Positions 48,960-58,276 of a stretch of 64,000 nucleotides of DNA are shown here, piece by piece. A program made the position numbers and the translations under genes. The DNA is from Arenibacter nanhaiticus (GTDB lineage Bacteria; Bacteroidota; Bacteroidia; Flavobacteriales; Flavobacteriaceae). The stretch is taken from contig NZ_FQYX01000006.1 in the NCBI RefSeq assembly GCF_900141935.1, positions 1-64,000 on the forward strand. The letters are read 5' to 3'. How positions within the stretch are numbered: position 1 is the stretch's first letter; each line of letters begins with the position of its first letter. The notes beneath the pieces were generated by a model, which worked only from the letters and a program-made list of their open reading frames with translations, did no database searches and was not told where the DNA came from.

Positions 48960-49727
48960 CTAGTTTGGCGCGTATTTCAAATCAGGTCTAATTTCTCCCT
49001 GTTTTTGTTTGTATTTTAATAAGCTGCTCAACAAGTCGCTCATAACGGATTGTCCCACATCTCCCAGTAATTCATCGTTTTCTAAACTTCGGCTGGCATA
49101 ATGCAGGGCATCCTTTGCCGCTATAGCCACTAAATAATGTTCGCCGTCGGCCCCAAAACCACTGCGATATACCCTATAGTGTACAGGCGATCCTTTTCTG
49201 GTAAACAGGTCTTTAACAGCTATCATATGTTCTTTAACAACAGCCCGGTTGCCAGGTGATACGTACAGCCAATGCATGGTCCGGAAATTTTCCCCTTCTG
49301 GGGTTAGGGTAATTCCATTGGGCATGTAGGTGAGCTCCTTGTCTAAGTGAATGACATAGTCGAGTTCGGTATCATAGCATTTGTCCATTCTCTTAAAAAT
49401 CTCGCTTACCGTCTCTTTGCCAGCTTTTTCCGATAGCTCGATAAAAACTTGGTGATTGATGTCTGCCATACTTTTAATGGGAGACACAAAACTATAACTG
49501 GCGTCATAAGTATTTAGGGCAATCCATCCCGTAATCTGTATCTCATGTGTTTTTAATAGGTTTAGAAGCTCTTTGACCGTTTTTTCATATTCGGATACCA
49601 TCGATGGCTTTACTAGGTCTTCGTGTACCCAATATGCTTGTGAGACCTCCTCTTCTTGTCCCTGTACGGATCCAAAAGGCAGGAATAACAGTAATGCTCC
49701 GATGAATTTTATCAGTTGTCTTCCCAT
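48960..49727 (-). CDS. secreted protein of unknown function
   Basis: The 255-residue protein has a signal peptide (MGRQLIKFIGALLLFLPFGSVQGQ). Two repeats of a ferredoxin-like unit can be traced: YWVHEDLVKPSMVSEYEKTVKEL and later LYVSPGNRAVVKEHMIAVKDL. This is the dimeric alpha/beta-barrel or NIPSNAP-like arrangement. The protein at 47202-47963 has a similar length and layout. The function is unknown. Confidence 0.65.
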   Translation of the reverse strand: MGRQLIKFIGALLLFLPFGSVQGQEEEVSQAYWVHEDLVKPSMVSEYEKTVKELLNLLKTHEIQITGWIALNTYDASYSFVSPIKSMADINHQVFIELSEKAGKETVSEIFKRMDKCYDTELDYVIHLDKELTYMPNGITLTPEGENFRTMHWLYVSPGNRAVVKEHMIAVKDLFTRKGSPVHYRVYRSGFGADGEHYLVAIAAKDALHYASRSLENDELLGDVGQSVMSDLLSSLLKYKQKQGEIRPDLKYAPN

Positions 49728-50218
49728 AGTACGCTGTATTGGTAGTTGTTTAATTTGTCTGCGAAATTGTTTTTTTTATAAAGAGGACATTTTCTAAGGA
49801 TATCCTATTAGAGGTAAGGGATTCTAAGAGCCTTACCTAGGTCTGAAAATAAGGTGCTGCCAAGGAAAATGAGTCCGTTCCGAAGCACTATCATTCTTAT
49901 CCGGTATGAGGGCCGTAAATTTTCCTCTCCCGTACTTTTATCCCATTAGCAAGGGTAGCCCATGGGGTTTACGATCTTTTACAAATAAGAAATTGAAATA
50001 CCCATATTTATTATAGCAATAGCCTTTATAGGATTGAAAAAGCGAATTAAGAATTTGGAGTATTCTAAGTAATACATTTTATTTATTATAACTAACCGGT
50101 TAAGGACGAAGGCATAGCTTTTTTGTCCAAAGCAAGGATTTTATTTACCAAGTGGAATTTGGAAATAATATTCGTATATTTATTATCCCCGGATTTTTTA
50201 ATTATATATGATTAAGAA
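49728..50218. other. 491-bp intergenic region, only weak signals
   Basis: This is the divergent gap between the secreted protein (start 49727) and the sensor kinase (start 50219). An 8-bp inverted repeat (49812-49819 with 49831-49838) is present without a T tail. A TATATTTA stretch near 50173 resembles a -7 element for the kinase. No gene or RNA was recognised. Confidence 0.4.
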
Positions 50219-51259
50219 ATGGGAAAACTCGTCTGTATAATCCTTTTAAGTTATTTGATCTTTTCGGTAATTTCCTATAGTTGTATTACAGACTTAAAGG
50301 ATCATAAAGTATATACGGATCAATTTGCAACATTTCAAGATATTGGAACATCCTATAAGGGGAATTATAACGATGGGCACCTTTGTCCTTCTTTATCGGA
50401 CCAAAGGGATTCTAAAAAAGAAATTTTCACCACAACCATTAGCAGTGGAGTAGTACAGGTACCATCAGCAATAGGACTATTTGAAAAAGAAGAAAGTTGT
50501 TCCTTGCAAGACAATCATGTTCGGAAACAATTTGCTGGCCTGGTCCTAACCCCAAGGCTATTGGGCTTGTTATTATTTTTATTGCTGATCGGTTTTGTGA
50601 TAATAATACAAAATAGAAGGAAAAATCATTTCCTGCTTTTACAGATCCAAAAAAAAGAATTGATAATTCAAGAGATCCACCACAGGGTTAAGAATAATTT
50701 TGAAGTAGTATGCAGTCTGCTTGCCCTGCAAGCTGCCCATGTCAAGGATCAGAAGCTAAAAGACAGTCTTCACCACTTTCAGACCCGCATTCAGAGTATG
50801 AATATGATCCATCAGAATTTGTGTCAGGGATACCATGGCGAAGCCATTGAAATGTCTGGTTATTTTAAAAGTTTGGGGGCCTATATGCTCCACACCTACG
50901 GGGCAGCGGATAAGGTTCTAATAAAATATGAATTGGAAAAGACGACCCTGCCTATAGACTTGGCAATGTCCTTGGGATTACTAGTGAATGAATTGCTCAC
51001 GAATTGCCTAAAACATGCCTTTCCAAACGGCTTAAGGGGCACTATAAACATTGGGCTTAAAAAGACACCCCTTCATTTAGAGCTATGGGTCAGCGATGAT
51101 GGGGTGGGCATGGGCGATTTGCCGGGGATAACAGACTGCGGTTTTGGCACGCAATTGATACATCTTTTGGCAAAACAATTGGATGGGAAAATGAGACTGA
51201 AAAAAAGCGTAGGTACCTCGGTGACTTTTGAATTTCAACAACCAAAGGCAGTCTTATGA
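50219..51259 (+). CDS. membrane sensor histidine kinase, HisKA_2 type
   Basis: The 346-residue protein has an N-terminal membrane signal (about 1-25), an extracytoplasmic segment to about 115, and a second helix (RLLGLLLFLLLIGFVIII). The HisKA_2 dimerisation domain has phospho-acceptor His in QEIHHRVKNNFEVVCSLLALQ. The HATPase domain has NELLTNCLKHAFP and SDDGVGM. The His-H-R-V-K-N-N form defines this subgroup. It overlaps the LytTR regulator gene by 4 bp (ATGA), so the two form a cotranslated two-component pair. Confidence 0.92.
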   Translation: MGKLVCIILLSYLIFSVISYSCITDLKDHKVYTDQFATFQDIGTSYKGNYNDGHLCPSLSDQRDSKKEIFTTTISSGVVQVPSAIGLFEKEESCSLQDNHVRKQFAGLVLTPRLLGLLLFLLLIGFVIIIQNRRKNHFLLLQIQKKELIIQEIHHRVKNNFEVVCSLLALQAAHVKDQKLKDSLHHFQTRIQSMNMIHQNLCQGYHGEAIEMSGYFKSLGAYMLHTYGAADKVLIKYELEKTTLPIDLAMSLGLLVNELLTNCLKHAFPNGLRGTINIGLKKTPLHLELWVSDDGVGMGDLPGITDCGFGTQLIHLLAKQLDGKMRLKKSVGTSVTFEFQQPKAVL

Positions 51260-51993
51260 TACACGAAAAAACCCGAATTTTGGTTGTAGAGGACGATATG
51301 ATCGTCGCAGCGAATATTTCCCTGCAATTAACAGCCTTGGGATATGAAGTTACTGGCATAGAATCGAGGGGAGAAGAAGCCGTGATGCATGCAGGTCTAA
51401 ATACCCCCGACATTATTATTATGGATATACTGCTAAAAGGCACCTTAAACGGTATAGAAGCGGCAAAGAAGATCCAACAAACCCAGGATATAGCTATAGT
51501 GTACCTGACCGCCAATACGGATGAAGCTACTTTTTCAAAGTCAAAAAGCACCCGTCCCTATGCCTTTCTTCCCAAACCCTTTAATTCCCTTAATTTAGAA
51601 AGAACCATCGCCTTAGTGGCCGAACAGTTAAAGGACCATATGGGGTATAGATTGCAGAAACTCGAAAATTTTAAAGTACTTAAAGATCGGATTTTTGTTA
51701 GGCACAATGGTAAAATGATAAAACTGCTGCTCGATGAAATACTCTATATTGAAGCCGATAGGAATTATAGCAATATTGTGACCCAAACGGGAAAATATCT
51801 CATCAGTACAACCCTCAAGACGGTAGAAAGGGAACTAAAAGCCTCCAGTTTTATTCGGGTGCACCGCTCCTATATTGTCAATATCTCCAAGTTAGATGTG
51901 GTAGCAGATCATCATTTGGAAATCAAACGAAAAGTAATTCCCATCAGCAAAGGCCTTAAAGATCACCTTCTAAAACATTTACACACCATTTAA
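51256..51993 (+). CDS. LytTR family response regulator
   Basis: The 245-residue protein has a receiver domain (1-125) with VEDDMIVAA and phospho-acceptor Asp in DIIIMDILLKG, an LTAN segment, and KPFNSLNLERT. A LytTR DNA-binding domain (about 140-243) has ILYIEADRNYSNIVT, RVHRSYIVNISKLD and PISKGLKDHL. LytTR domains bind direct repeats upstream of target promoters; the targets are unknown. It follows its kinase with a 4-bp overlap and is convergent with rpiA. Confidence 0.95.
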   Translation: MIHEKTRILVVEDDMIVAANISLQLTALGYEVTGIESRGEEAVMHAGLNTPDIIIMDILLKGTLNGIEAAKKIQQTQDIAIVYLTANTDEATFSKSKSTRPYAFLPKPFNSLNLERTIALVAEQLKDHMGYRLQKLENFKVLKDRIFVRHNGKMIKLLLDEILYIEADRNYSNIVTQTGKYLISTTLKTVERELKASSFIRVHRSYIVNISKLDVVADHHLEIKRKVIPISKGLKDHLLKHLHTI

Positions 51994-52054
51994 GGTTGCT
52001 AGAAACCGATTAACAGATGCTGCTTAAGAGTGCTTAGACCAATCAATTAGCTCC

Positions 52055-52729
52055 TTAACGTTTAAAGACTTCCGTAGTATCACCCCTTCCTATTATAACA
52101 ATATCCGCAATATCCAAGAACAGTCCGGTCTCAACAATACCAGGAAGTTGTTTTAGGGTATTTTCCAATTGGGCGACATTGCTTATATGGGTGATGTCCA
52201 GATCTAGAATATAATTGCCTTCATCGGTAATAAAAGGGCTGTTGTCTTTTTCCCTAAGAATAGGGTGTAAGTTCATTATCCGCAGTTTTTTAATCAAAAT
52301 CGGCGTAGCAAAAGGAATGGTTTCAATGGGGAGTTTAAACTTTCCCAGTCGAGAGACTTGTTTATGGCAATCGGCAATAATAATATTTAGTTTAGAATTA
52401 AAGGCTAAAATCTTTTCCCTTAAAAGAGCGCCACCGCCACCTTTTATAAGTTGTAAATAGGGATCAAATTCATCTGTGCCGTCTATATTGATGTCTATAG
52501 CCGAAATATTGGCGAAATCGGTAAGGGGAATACCATTGGCCAACGCTAATTTCTTAGTGCTTTCAGACGAGGGTATGCCTACGATGTTTAATCCCTTGGC
52601 TACCTCTTCTGCCAAGGCGGTAATCATATGGGCAGCCGTAGAGCCCGTTCCCAGGCCTATAGTCATCCCATCTTCAATATATTTTATAGCAGCCTTGGCG
52701 GCCAATTCCTTTTCTTTTTCTGTGCTCAT
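52055..52729 (-). CDS. rpiA: ribose-5-phosphate isomerase A
   Basis: The 224-residue protein has GLGTGSTAAHMI (phosphate loop), INIDGTDEFDP (catalytic acid region) and KGGGGALLREK, all in the expected order. It interconverts ribose-5-phosphate and ribulose-5-phosphate in the cytoplasm. The length matches bacterial RpiA. The convergent LytTR gene and the upstream PaiB-like gene are unrelated in function. Confidence 0.97.
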   Translation of the reverse strand: MSTEKEKELAAKAAIKYIEDGMTIGLGTGSTAAHMITALAEEVAKGLNIVGIPSSESTKKLALANGIPLTDFANISAIDINIDGTDEFDPYLQLIKGGGGALLREKILAFNSKLNIIIADCHKQVSRLGKFKLPIETIPFATPILIKKLRIMNLHPILREKDNSPFITDEGNYILDLDITHISNVAQLENTLKQLPGIVETGLFLDIADIVIIGRGDTTEVFKR

Positions 52730-52769
52730 TTTTATGACGGTTATAGTAGGTGCCCAGGGGGCTTTCGCA

Positions 52770-53384
52770 TTATTTTTTGGTGTTGTTTTTCATCATTTCA
52801 GCTATTTCCCTAGCCCCTGAATGCTCTTGGTGCTGTAGCTCGTCTATAATGTTGGCATGGTCTTGCGATCGGGTTTGAGAAAGCTTATAGGTGGCCTGTA
52901 TATCGGTAATGGCAATTTGGAAACCTACAATTCCTTGAATCTGATTCATGGTCTCAGCAGACATATGGTGTAGGGAAATAGGGTTTTTGGCCACTTTTTC
53001 GTGCTTGTCTACCAGTTGGTGCAAGGAGGCCAGCACCTCGGCTTCACTCAATATTTTTACAGCCCCATACACGTGAACCGCAACATAATTCCAGGTAGGG
53101 ACTTCCTCTTGCTGGTACCAAGAAGAAGAAATATAACTGTGGGGACCATTAAAAATAGCCAACACCTCTTCTTGTTCCTTAAAATATTTCCACTGTGGAT
53201 TGGCCTTGGAGAGATGGCCTACCAAAATATCCTTTCCGTCCTGGTCTTCACTTAACTCTAAAGGAATATGGGTCGCCCAAGGGCGGCCCTCTAGTTGGTT
53301 TACCAAAATGCCAAAGCTATTTTGTTTTAAAAATTCCTTTACTTCTGCTAGGTTCGTATTCTTATAATGGGATGGGATATACAT
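52770..53384 (-). CDS. PaiB-like FMN-binding protein
   Basis: The 204-residue protein has MYIPSHYKNTNLAEVKEFL, the PaiB start. FGILVNQLEGRPWATHIPLEL, LVGHLSKANPQWKYF, and ISSSWYQQEEVPTWNYVAVHVYG form the flavin-reductase-like split barrel. In Bacillus PaiB is linked to negative control of sporulation and protease genes, but it is probably a flavin-dependent enzyme. The 6-bp gap to the EEP gene upstream suggests an operon. Confidence 0.92.
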   Translation of the reverse strand: MYIPSHYKNTNLAEVKEFLKQNSFGILVNQLEGRPWATHIPLELSEDQDGKDILVGHLSKANPQWKYFKEQEEVLAIFNGPHSYISSSWYQQEEVPTWNYVAVHVYGAVKILSEAEVLASLHQLVDKHEKVAKNPISLHHMSAETMNQIQGIVGFQIAITDIQATYKLSQTRSQDHANIIDELQHQEHSGAREIAEMMKNNTKK

Positions 53385-53390
53385 GATACA

Positions 53391-54236
53391 TTACGGATTT
53401 GCAATGGTGATAAATACAGGATAATGATCGGAAATGTGTTTGTTGTTGTCCAGTTTGTCATCGATATGTACATAAGACAATACCTGTAGGTTTTGAACAA
53501 ATATATAATCGATCCTTTGATCTGCTATTTTATTTAAATCGAAGCCGTTGAAGGTGCCAACCGGTCCGTAGAATGGTTTTTCTGAAAATTCTTGGGCATC
53601 GGTCAGATGTTTTTTTAAATATTGTATCGGAGCCTCTTCTGGACTTAAGTTTAAATCGCCCATAAGGACAACCGGTAAATTTGCCGTGTTGATTTCGGTG
53701 ATTTTTTTATGGATAAGCTGTGCAGAATTAGCTCTTGCTAGAGTTCCCCTATGGTCAAAATGCGTGTTAAAAACCCAAAATTGTTTTTTGGCAACTACAT
53801 CTTCCAACAAGGCATAAGTACAAATACGCTCCATAGAAGCATCCCATCCCACAGATACCTTTTCGGGGGTGTCCGATAGCCAAAAAGTTTCGGATTGTAC
53901 AACCTTAAACTTATCTTTCCTGTAAAAAATAGCAGTGTATTCTCCCTTGGTTTTACCATCGTCCCTTCCTACGCCAACATAGTCATAATTGCGAAGTACA
54001 CTGTCTAAATAATCAACCTGGCGATGCAGCCCCTCTTGTATCCCCAGAATATCGGTTTCGTAATGCTGTACCAACTTCACCAAACTAGTCTTTCGATCGT
54101 TCCAATTGTTTAAGGCATCGCCCTCATTATCGTATTTAATATTATAAGAAATGATATTGGTCGTTTGGGAAAAAACCGATGAAGGGAGCAAGAAAAGAAC
54201 AAGTACAATAGTACAAGAGGCAAGTATGTTTTTCAT
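53391..54236 (-). CDS. endonuclease/exonuclease/phosphatase family protein, secreted
   Basis: The ATG at 54236 gives a clear signal peptide (MKNILASCTIVLVLFLLPSS); the frame extends upstream to 54272. The mature EEP fold shows ISYNIKYDNEG, GIQEGLHRQVDYL (metal Glu), FNTHFDHRG, MGDLNLSPEE and a final SDHYPVF. All five are EEP motifs with catalytic His and Asp. Substrates in this family range from DNA to sphingomyelin and inositol phosphates; here it is undetermined. Confidence 0.9.
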   Translation of the reverse strand: MKNILASCTIVLVLFLLPSSVFSQTTNIISYNIKYDNEGDALNNWNDRKTSLVKLVQHYETDILGIQEGLHRQVDYLDSVLRNYDYVGVGRDDGKTKGEYTAIFYRKDKFKVVQSETFWLSDTPEKVSVGWDASMERICTYALLEDVVAKKQFWVFNTHFDHRGTLARANSAQLIHKKITEINTANLPVVLMGDLNLSPEEAPIQYLKKHLTDAQEFSEKPFYGPVGTFNGFDLNKIADQRIDYIFVQNLQVLSYVHIDDKLDNNKHISDHYPVFITIANP

Positions 54237-54535
54237 AACCAAGACTGTAAAGTTTAGGAATCCTAAGTTCAATTTTAAAAGGTTAAATATCCTGAATTTT
54301 TTAAATACGTGCTAATTATTGGCGTTTTATATAAGACTAAAATTTAAAATGCCATGCGATGGTGTTTGTAATCATGCCCTTTATTTATTGAGCCTTAGGG
54401 GTTCGATTGTACGGAATAACATGATCAGAAAATTATCCATTCAAAATTCCGCTTGTTTTAAAACGGGTCCGAATGCGTTGGGAAGTAGCCATTATAAGAG
54501 GTAGCCTTCCAATACCCATAGCCCTTAGTGCTGTA

Positions 54536-54619
54536 ATTTGGGCGTTCCCTCCTTCGTCGGTCGGGCACTTCGCTATATCCCTTGCGTTGCTGCGGGGATG
54601 CCGCTGCGGTCCCTAACGC
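54536..54619 (+). repeat. 84-bp dispersed GC-rich repeat, copy B
   Basis: This is the inverted copy of 46248-46331, about 93 percent identical by eye. It occupies the middle of a 551-bp gene-free stretch (54237-54787) between the EEP gene and the helicase terminator. Open frames running through it are artefacts of its GC content. Confidence 0.85.
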
Positions 54620-54711
54620 ATTATGATATGGCTTGGTTTATAGGTAGTAATAGAGCAATGGTTAAGGGAGAGTGTCGTGAAGGATTAGGAAAGAATGTGT
54701 TATGGATTAGA

Positions 54712-54763
54712 AATAAAAAACCCAAGACAGGAAGATACATAAGGTATGCTCTTGTCTTGGGTT
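54712..54763 (-). terminator. intrinsic terminator of the DEAD-box helicase gene (reverse strand)
   Basis: An 11-bp perfect stem (54719-54729 with 54753-54763) with a 23-nt loop is followed on the reverse strand by six T residues (54713-54718). It lies 25 bp after the helicase stop. Confidence 0.75.
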
Positions 54764-54787
54764 CTAATTCAATATACGAAAAGGGAA

Positions 54788-56065
54788 CTAGTCTCTTTTA
54801 GGTCTGCCGTTATCACTTCGTCGGCTGTTGGTTCTACTTCCGCCACCTCTGTGCTTGGCATTAACCGGACGTTTTTTGTTTCTGTTGTGATGCGATTTTG
54901 TTTTCTCTAAAGGAATTTCGCTAGCCGTATCGTCAACAAAAGGATGATCGGAAATTACCGGTACTTGTTGATTGATTAACTTCTGTATATCTTTAAGGAA
55001 AGGCCTTTCTTCTGCATCGCAAAAGGATATGGCAACCCCACTGGCGCTAGCTCTTCCTGTTCTACCGATTCGGTGTACATAGGTCTCCGGGACATTGGGT
55101 AAATCGTAGTTGACCACTAGGGCCAATTCCTCTACGTCAATCCCCCTTGCCGCGATATCCGTAGCAATTAATACTTTTAACTCGCCGTCCTTAAAGTCGC
55201 CCAAAGCCCTTTGCCTTGCGGTTTGGGATTTGTTACCATGGATGGCATCGGCCTTAATGTCGGCTTTTGCCAATTGTTTTACAATTTTATTGGCTCCGTG
55301 CTTGGTACGTGAAAAAACCAAGGCAGAATCGTTTGGGTTCTTTTCCAAAAGGTGAATAAGCAATTCGGGTTTGTTCTTTTTAGTGACAAAATAAACAGCT
55401 TGTTCTACCTTTTCGGCCGTAGCCTGTTGTGGTTTAATGGTAACCCTATCGAAATCGCCAAGAATCTTTTGGGAAAGTTCTACGATCGCAGGAGGCATAG
55501 TAGCCGAAAAGAAAAGGGACTGCCTGTCCGCTGGTAATTTGGCGATTATTTTTTTAATATCGTGGATAAAGCCCATGTCCAACATTTGGTCGGCCTCATC
55601 TAACACGGCATATTTTATATCGCGCAAGGAAATAAATCCCTGGTTCATTAAATCTAATAATCTTCCCGGGGTAGCAATAATCACATCGGCTCCTTTTCTT
55701 AAAGCGTCTGTTTGTCTGGCTTGTTTGATACCACCAAAAATGACCGTATTTCTAATATCCGTAAAGCGGGAGTAAGAGGTGAAGTTTTCACCGATCTGTA
55801 TGGCCAGTTCCCTTGTTGGGGTAACCACTAACGCTCTAACCTTTCTATGGCCGCCATTCTCCTGGCGGTCTTGGATCAATTGTTGAATTATAGGAATAGA
55901 AAAGGCAGCCGTTTTACCGGTGCCTGTTTGTGCACAACCCAATAAATCCCTGCCTTTCAGTAAAATAGGGATAGATTGTTCTTGGATTGGAGTTGGATTT
56001 GTATATCCTTCCAGCGTAAGAGCCTTTAGGATTGGGGCAGTAATGCCTAAGTCTGTGAATGTCAT
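54788..56065 (-). CDS. DEAD-box ATP-dependent RNA helicase, RhlE type
   Basis: The 425-residue protein has all the motifs: Q motif GYTNPTPIQEQSIP, motif I AQTGTGKTAAF, Ia PTRELAIQ, II DEAD (in AVLDEADQMLDMGF), III SAT, IV-V (VLIATDIAARGID), and VI HRIGRTGR. The C-terminal tail is short, basic and disordered (KKRPVNAKHRGGGSRTNS), as in RhlE-like proteins. It remodels RNA structure in ribosome assembly or decay, particularly in the cold. It has its own terminator. Confidence 0.95.
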   Translation of the reverse strand: MTFTDLGITAPILKALTLEGYTNPTPIQEQSIPILLKGRDLLGCAQTGTGKTAAFSIPIIQQLIQDRQENGGHRKVRALVVTPTRELAIQIGENFTSYSRFTDIRNTVIFGGIKQARQTDALRKGADVIIATPGRLLDLMNQGFISLRDIKYAVLDEADQMLDMGFIHDIKKIIAKLPADRQSLFFSATMPPAIVELSQKILGDFDRVTIKPQQATAEKVEQAVYFVTKKNKPELLIHLLEKNPNDSALVFSRTKHGANKIVKQLAKADIKADAIHGNKSQTARQRALGDFKDGELKVLIATDIAARGIDVEELALVVNYDLPNVPETYVHRIGRTGRASASGVAISFCDAEERPFLKDIQKLINQQVPVISDHPFVDDTASEIPLEKTKSHHNRNKKRPVNAKHRGGGSRTNSRRSDNGRPKRD

Positions 56066-56126
56066 GTATTATGAAAAATATGTGGCAAAGGTAGGCCAAT
56101 AGTTTGGATAAATCTATTTAATGGTA

Positions 56127-57683
56127 TTATAGTCCCACTATCGCAGCCTCTGCACACCTTTCTCCGTCCATGGCAGCCGATACTATTCCGCCGGCATAAC
56201 CACCGCCTTCACCACATGGAAAAAGACCTTGGATCTCCGGATGCTCCAAATTTTCATTCCGCGGAATGTTTACCGGGGATGAGGTTCTAGATTCTACTCC
56301 GACAATATTGGCCTCCTCGGTATAATACCCCTTCATTTTTTCTCCAAAAGCCATAAAACCACCACGTAGTCGACTACCGATAAGTTTTGGTAAAAGGGAA
56401 TGTAAGGGCGCCGATTTTAATCCAGGCTGATAGGAGGTCGGATTTAAACTTGGGGAAAGCTTTCCTTCGACAAAATCTGTTAATCGCTGGGCAGGGGCCA
56501 CTTGGCTGCGTCCACCAGAGGTAAAAGCAAGACGCTCTAGGTCCTTTTGGTATTCTAAACCTTTTAAAGGGCCAAAACGTTCGTATTTCGGTATATCTAC
56601 ATCCACATTAATTTCTACGACGATTCCCGAGTTAGCATATAGATTGTTTCGTTTGGAAGGAGACATACCATTGACCACAACTTCGCCAGGTGCCGTTGCG
56701 GCCGGAACTATGAATCCGCCCGGACACATACAAAATGAATAAACACCTCTGTTTTTTACTTGCTCCACAAGGCTGTAAGAGGCTGCCGGTAACAGCTCAT
56801 TTCGCGATCCGGAACAATGGTATTGGATGCTGTCGATGATGTGTTGTGGGTGTTCTACCCTAACTCCCATAGCAAATGATTTGGCTTGTATGGCAATATT
56901 CTTTTTGTGTAATAGCTCGTAAATGTCCCTGGCAGAATGACCAGTGGCCAAAATTAGACGCGATACTGACATTTCCTTGCCGTTTTGCAGAACAATACCC
57001 TGTATGGCATTGTTTTTAAGGATGATATCGACCATCTTGGATTCAAAATGGATTTCTCCCCCAAATCGTATGATGGTCTCCCGAATGTTTTCTACCAATT
57101 TTGGTAACTTGTTTGTTCCAATATGGGGGTGGGCATCGACCAATATTTCGTGGGTGGCACCGTGATATACTAAGTTTTCGAAAATTCTGCGTACGTCTCC
57201 TCGTTTAAGACTTCGGGTGTATAACTTCCCGTCCGAATAGGTTCCGGCACCGCCTTCCCCAAAACAGTAGTTAGAATCTTCGTTGACAATATGTTTTTGA
57301 TTAATGGCCCTTAAATCGCGACGGCGATCCTGTACGTTTTTACCTCGTTCTAAAACTATGGGTTTGAAACCTAATTCTATACAACGCAAGGCCGCATACA
57401 TTCCAGCAGGTCCAAAACCAATAATATGGATTTCCTTGGCTTTGGAAACATCCTTATATTCAAAAGTGTAATCGCTTTTCTCAGGAGCGGCCTCCCTTAT
57501 ATAAACCGATACTTTGTAATTAAAGTAAATGGTGGCCTTTCGAGCGTCTATAGATTTCTTTAAGACCTTTACCGTCGTAATGTCCGCTATATCGACGCCC
57601 AAATATTTTGAAGCTTTCTTTGTTAGGATTCCCTCTATTGGCTCTTCCCTTAAAGTGGTTCTTAGTTGAATGTTTCTTACCAT
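56127..57683 (-). CDS. COG2509-type FAD-dependent oxidoreductase
   Basis: The 518-residue protein has an N-terminal beta-sheet domain (about 1-85), then the FAD Rossmann fold IIGFGPAGMYAALRC, LERGKNVQDRRRD and the family-specific CFGEGGAGTYSDGKLYTR. The C-terminus has FPCGEGGGYAGGIVSAAMDG. Members of this large uncharacterised flavoprotein family carry a covalent or tight FAD; no substrate is known. The gene stands alone before a gene-free stretch of about 600 bp. Confidence 0.88.
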   Translation of the reverse strand: MVRNIQLRTTLREEPIEGILTKKASKYLGVDIADITTVKVLKKSIDARKATIYFNYKVSVYIREAAPEKSDYTFEYKDVSKAKEIHIIGFGPAGMYAALRCIELGFKPIVLERGKNVQDRRRDLRAINQKHIVNEDSNYCFGEGGAGTYSDGKLYTRSLKRGDVRRIFENLVYHGATHEILVDAHPHIGTNKLPKLVENIRETIIRFGGEIHFESKMVDIILKNNAIQGIVLQNGKEMSVSRLILATGHSARDIYELLHKKNIAIQAKSFAMGVRVEHPQHIIDSIQYHCSGSRNELLPAASYSLVEQVKNRGVYSFCMCPGGFIVPAATAPGEVVVNGMSPSKRNNLYANSGIVVEINVDVDIPKYERFGPLKGLEYQKDLERLAFTSGGRSQVAPAQRLTDFVEGKLSPSLNPTSYQPGLKSAPLHSLLPKLIGSRLRGGFMAFGEKMKGYYTEEANIVGVESRTSSPVNIPRNENLEHPEIQGLFPCGEGGGYAGGIVSAAMDGERCAEAAIVGL

Positions 57684-58276
57684 GGGGACAAAATTACTTC
57701 AATTAATACAATTATTTAGCCTAGGCCTTATACCTTTTAAAGGATATATACACTTTTCTTACAAATAATTGAAAATCACCGAATATTAATGATGAGACCA
57801 TTTTAAATTGGTGATAATGAGGGTGTGTTAGGTTATATTTCTTGTCAAGTAGGAATAACCAAGAAATAATACCCTTCATTTATTATAAAATAAAACCATA
57901 ATTTTTGTAAATAAATTCTCTAAGTATATTTTTATTACTATATTTAAGATTCATAAGAGAGGTTAAAAATTAGTTTGTTATTTGTTGGTTTGTTAGTTTG
58001 AATGTAAACGAACTATTTTTAATTTGAAGAAAAGGACGTAGGGGTACGTCCTTTTCAATTTATGATCAGGTGTAAAATATTGGAAAAAAATCCAATCCTT
58101 AATGAACACCTATCTAAGTATGGAACACTAAAATGTTCTCTTTCCTTGTCCTTGTCCTTGTCCTTGTTATCCTCCTTGCCAACTCGTCCCTGATTATTGA
58201 CAATTCGGTTATTCTTTTTTCAAAAAGTTCATTGTTTGTTTCAGATTTGTGCTGTTCATAAACCAAGAAATCTGTT
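57684..58276. other. 593-bp intergenic region with an orphan terminator hairpin and possible small RNA
   Basis: A perfect 12-bp hairpin (58029-58040 with 58045-58056, loop GGGG) has A/T-rich flanks and no neighbouring gene to terminate. About 30 bp upstream is TAGTTTG (57994-58000), one base short of TAnnTTTG, with TTTG at 57974-57977 at a -33-like distance. A transcript of about 50-60 nt is conceivable. Nothing else is recognised except the hexanucleotide repeat at 58144. Confidence 0.35.
58144..58167. repeat. simple repeat, four copies of CCTTGT
   Basis: The 24-bp uninterrupted hexanucleotide repeat lies about 110 bp before the small gene at 58277. Its 6-bp unit would not alter reading frames, but it could vary in copy number. 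A short reverse-strand open frame over it reads as Thr-Arg repeats and is probably not a gene. Confidence 0.85.

Noticed and set aside
49812-49838. 8-bp inverted repeat as a terminator
   Set aside because: The stem is short, has no T run, and lies upstream of both divergent genes.
54410-54440. GGTTCGATT string resembling a tRNA T-loop
   Set aside because: The T stem does not pair, and no anticodon or acceptor arms could be folded around it.
54538-54801. 87-residue forward open frame through the dispersed repeat
   Set aside because: It arises from the GC-rich repeat, which lacks stops, and has no homology or codon support.
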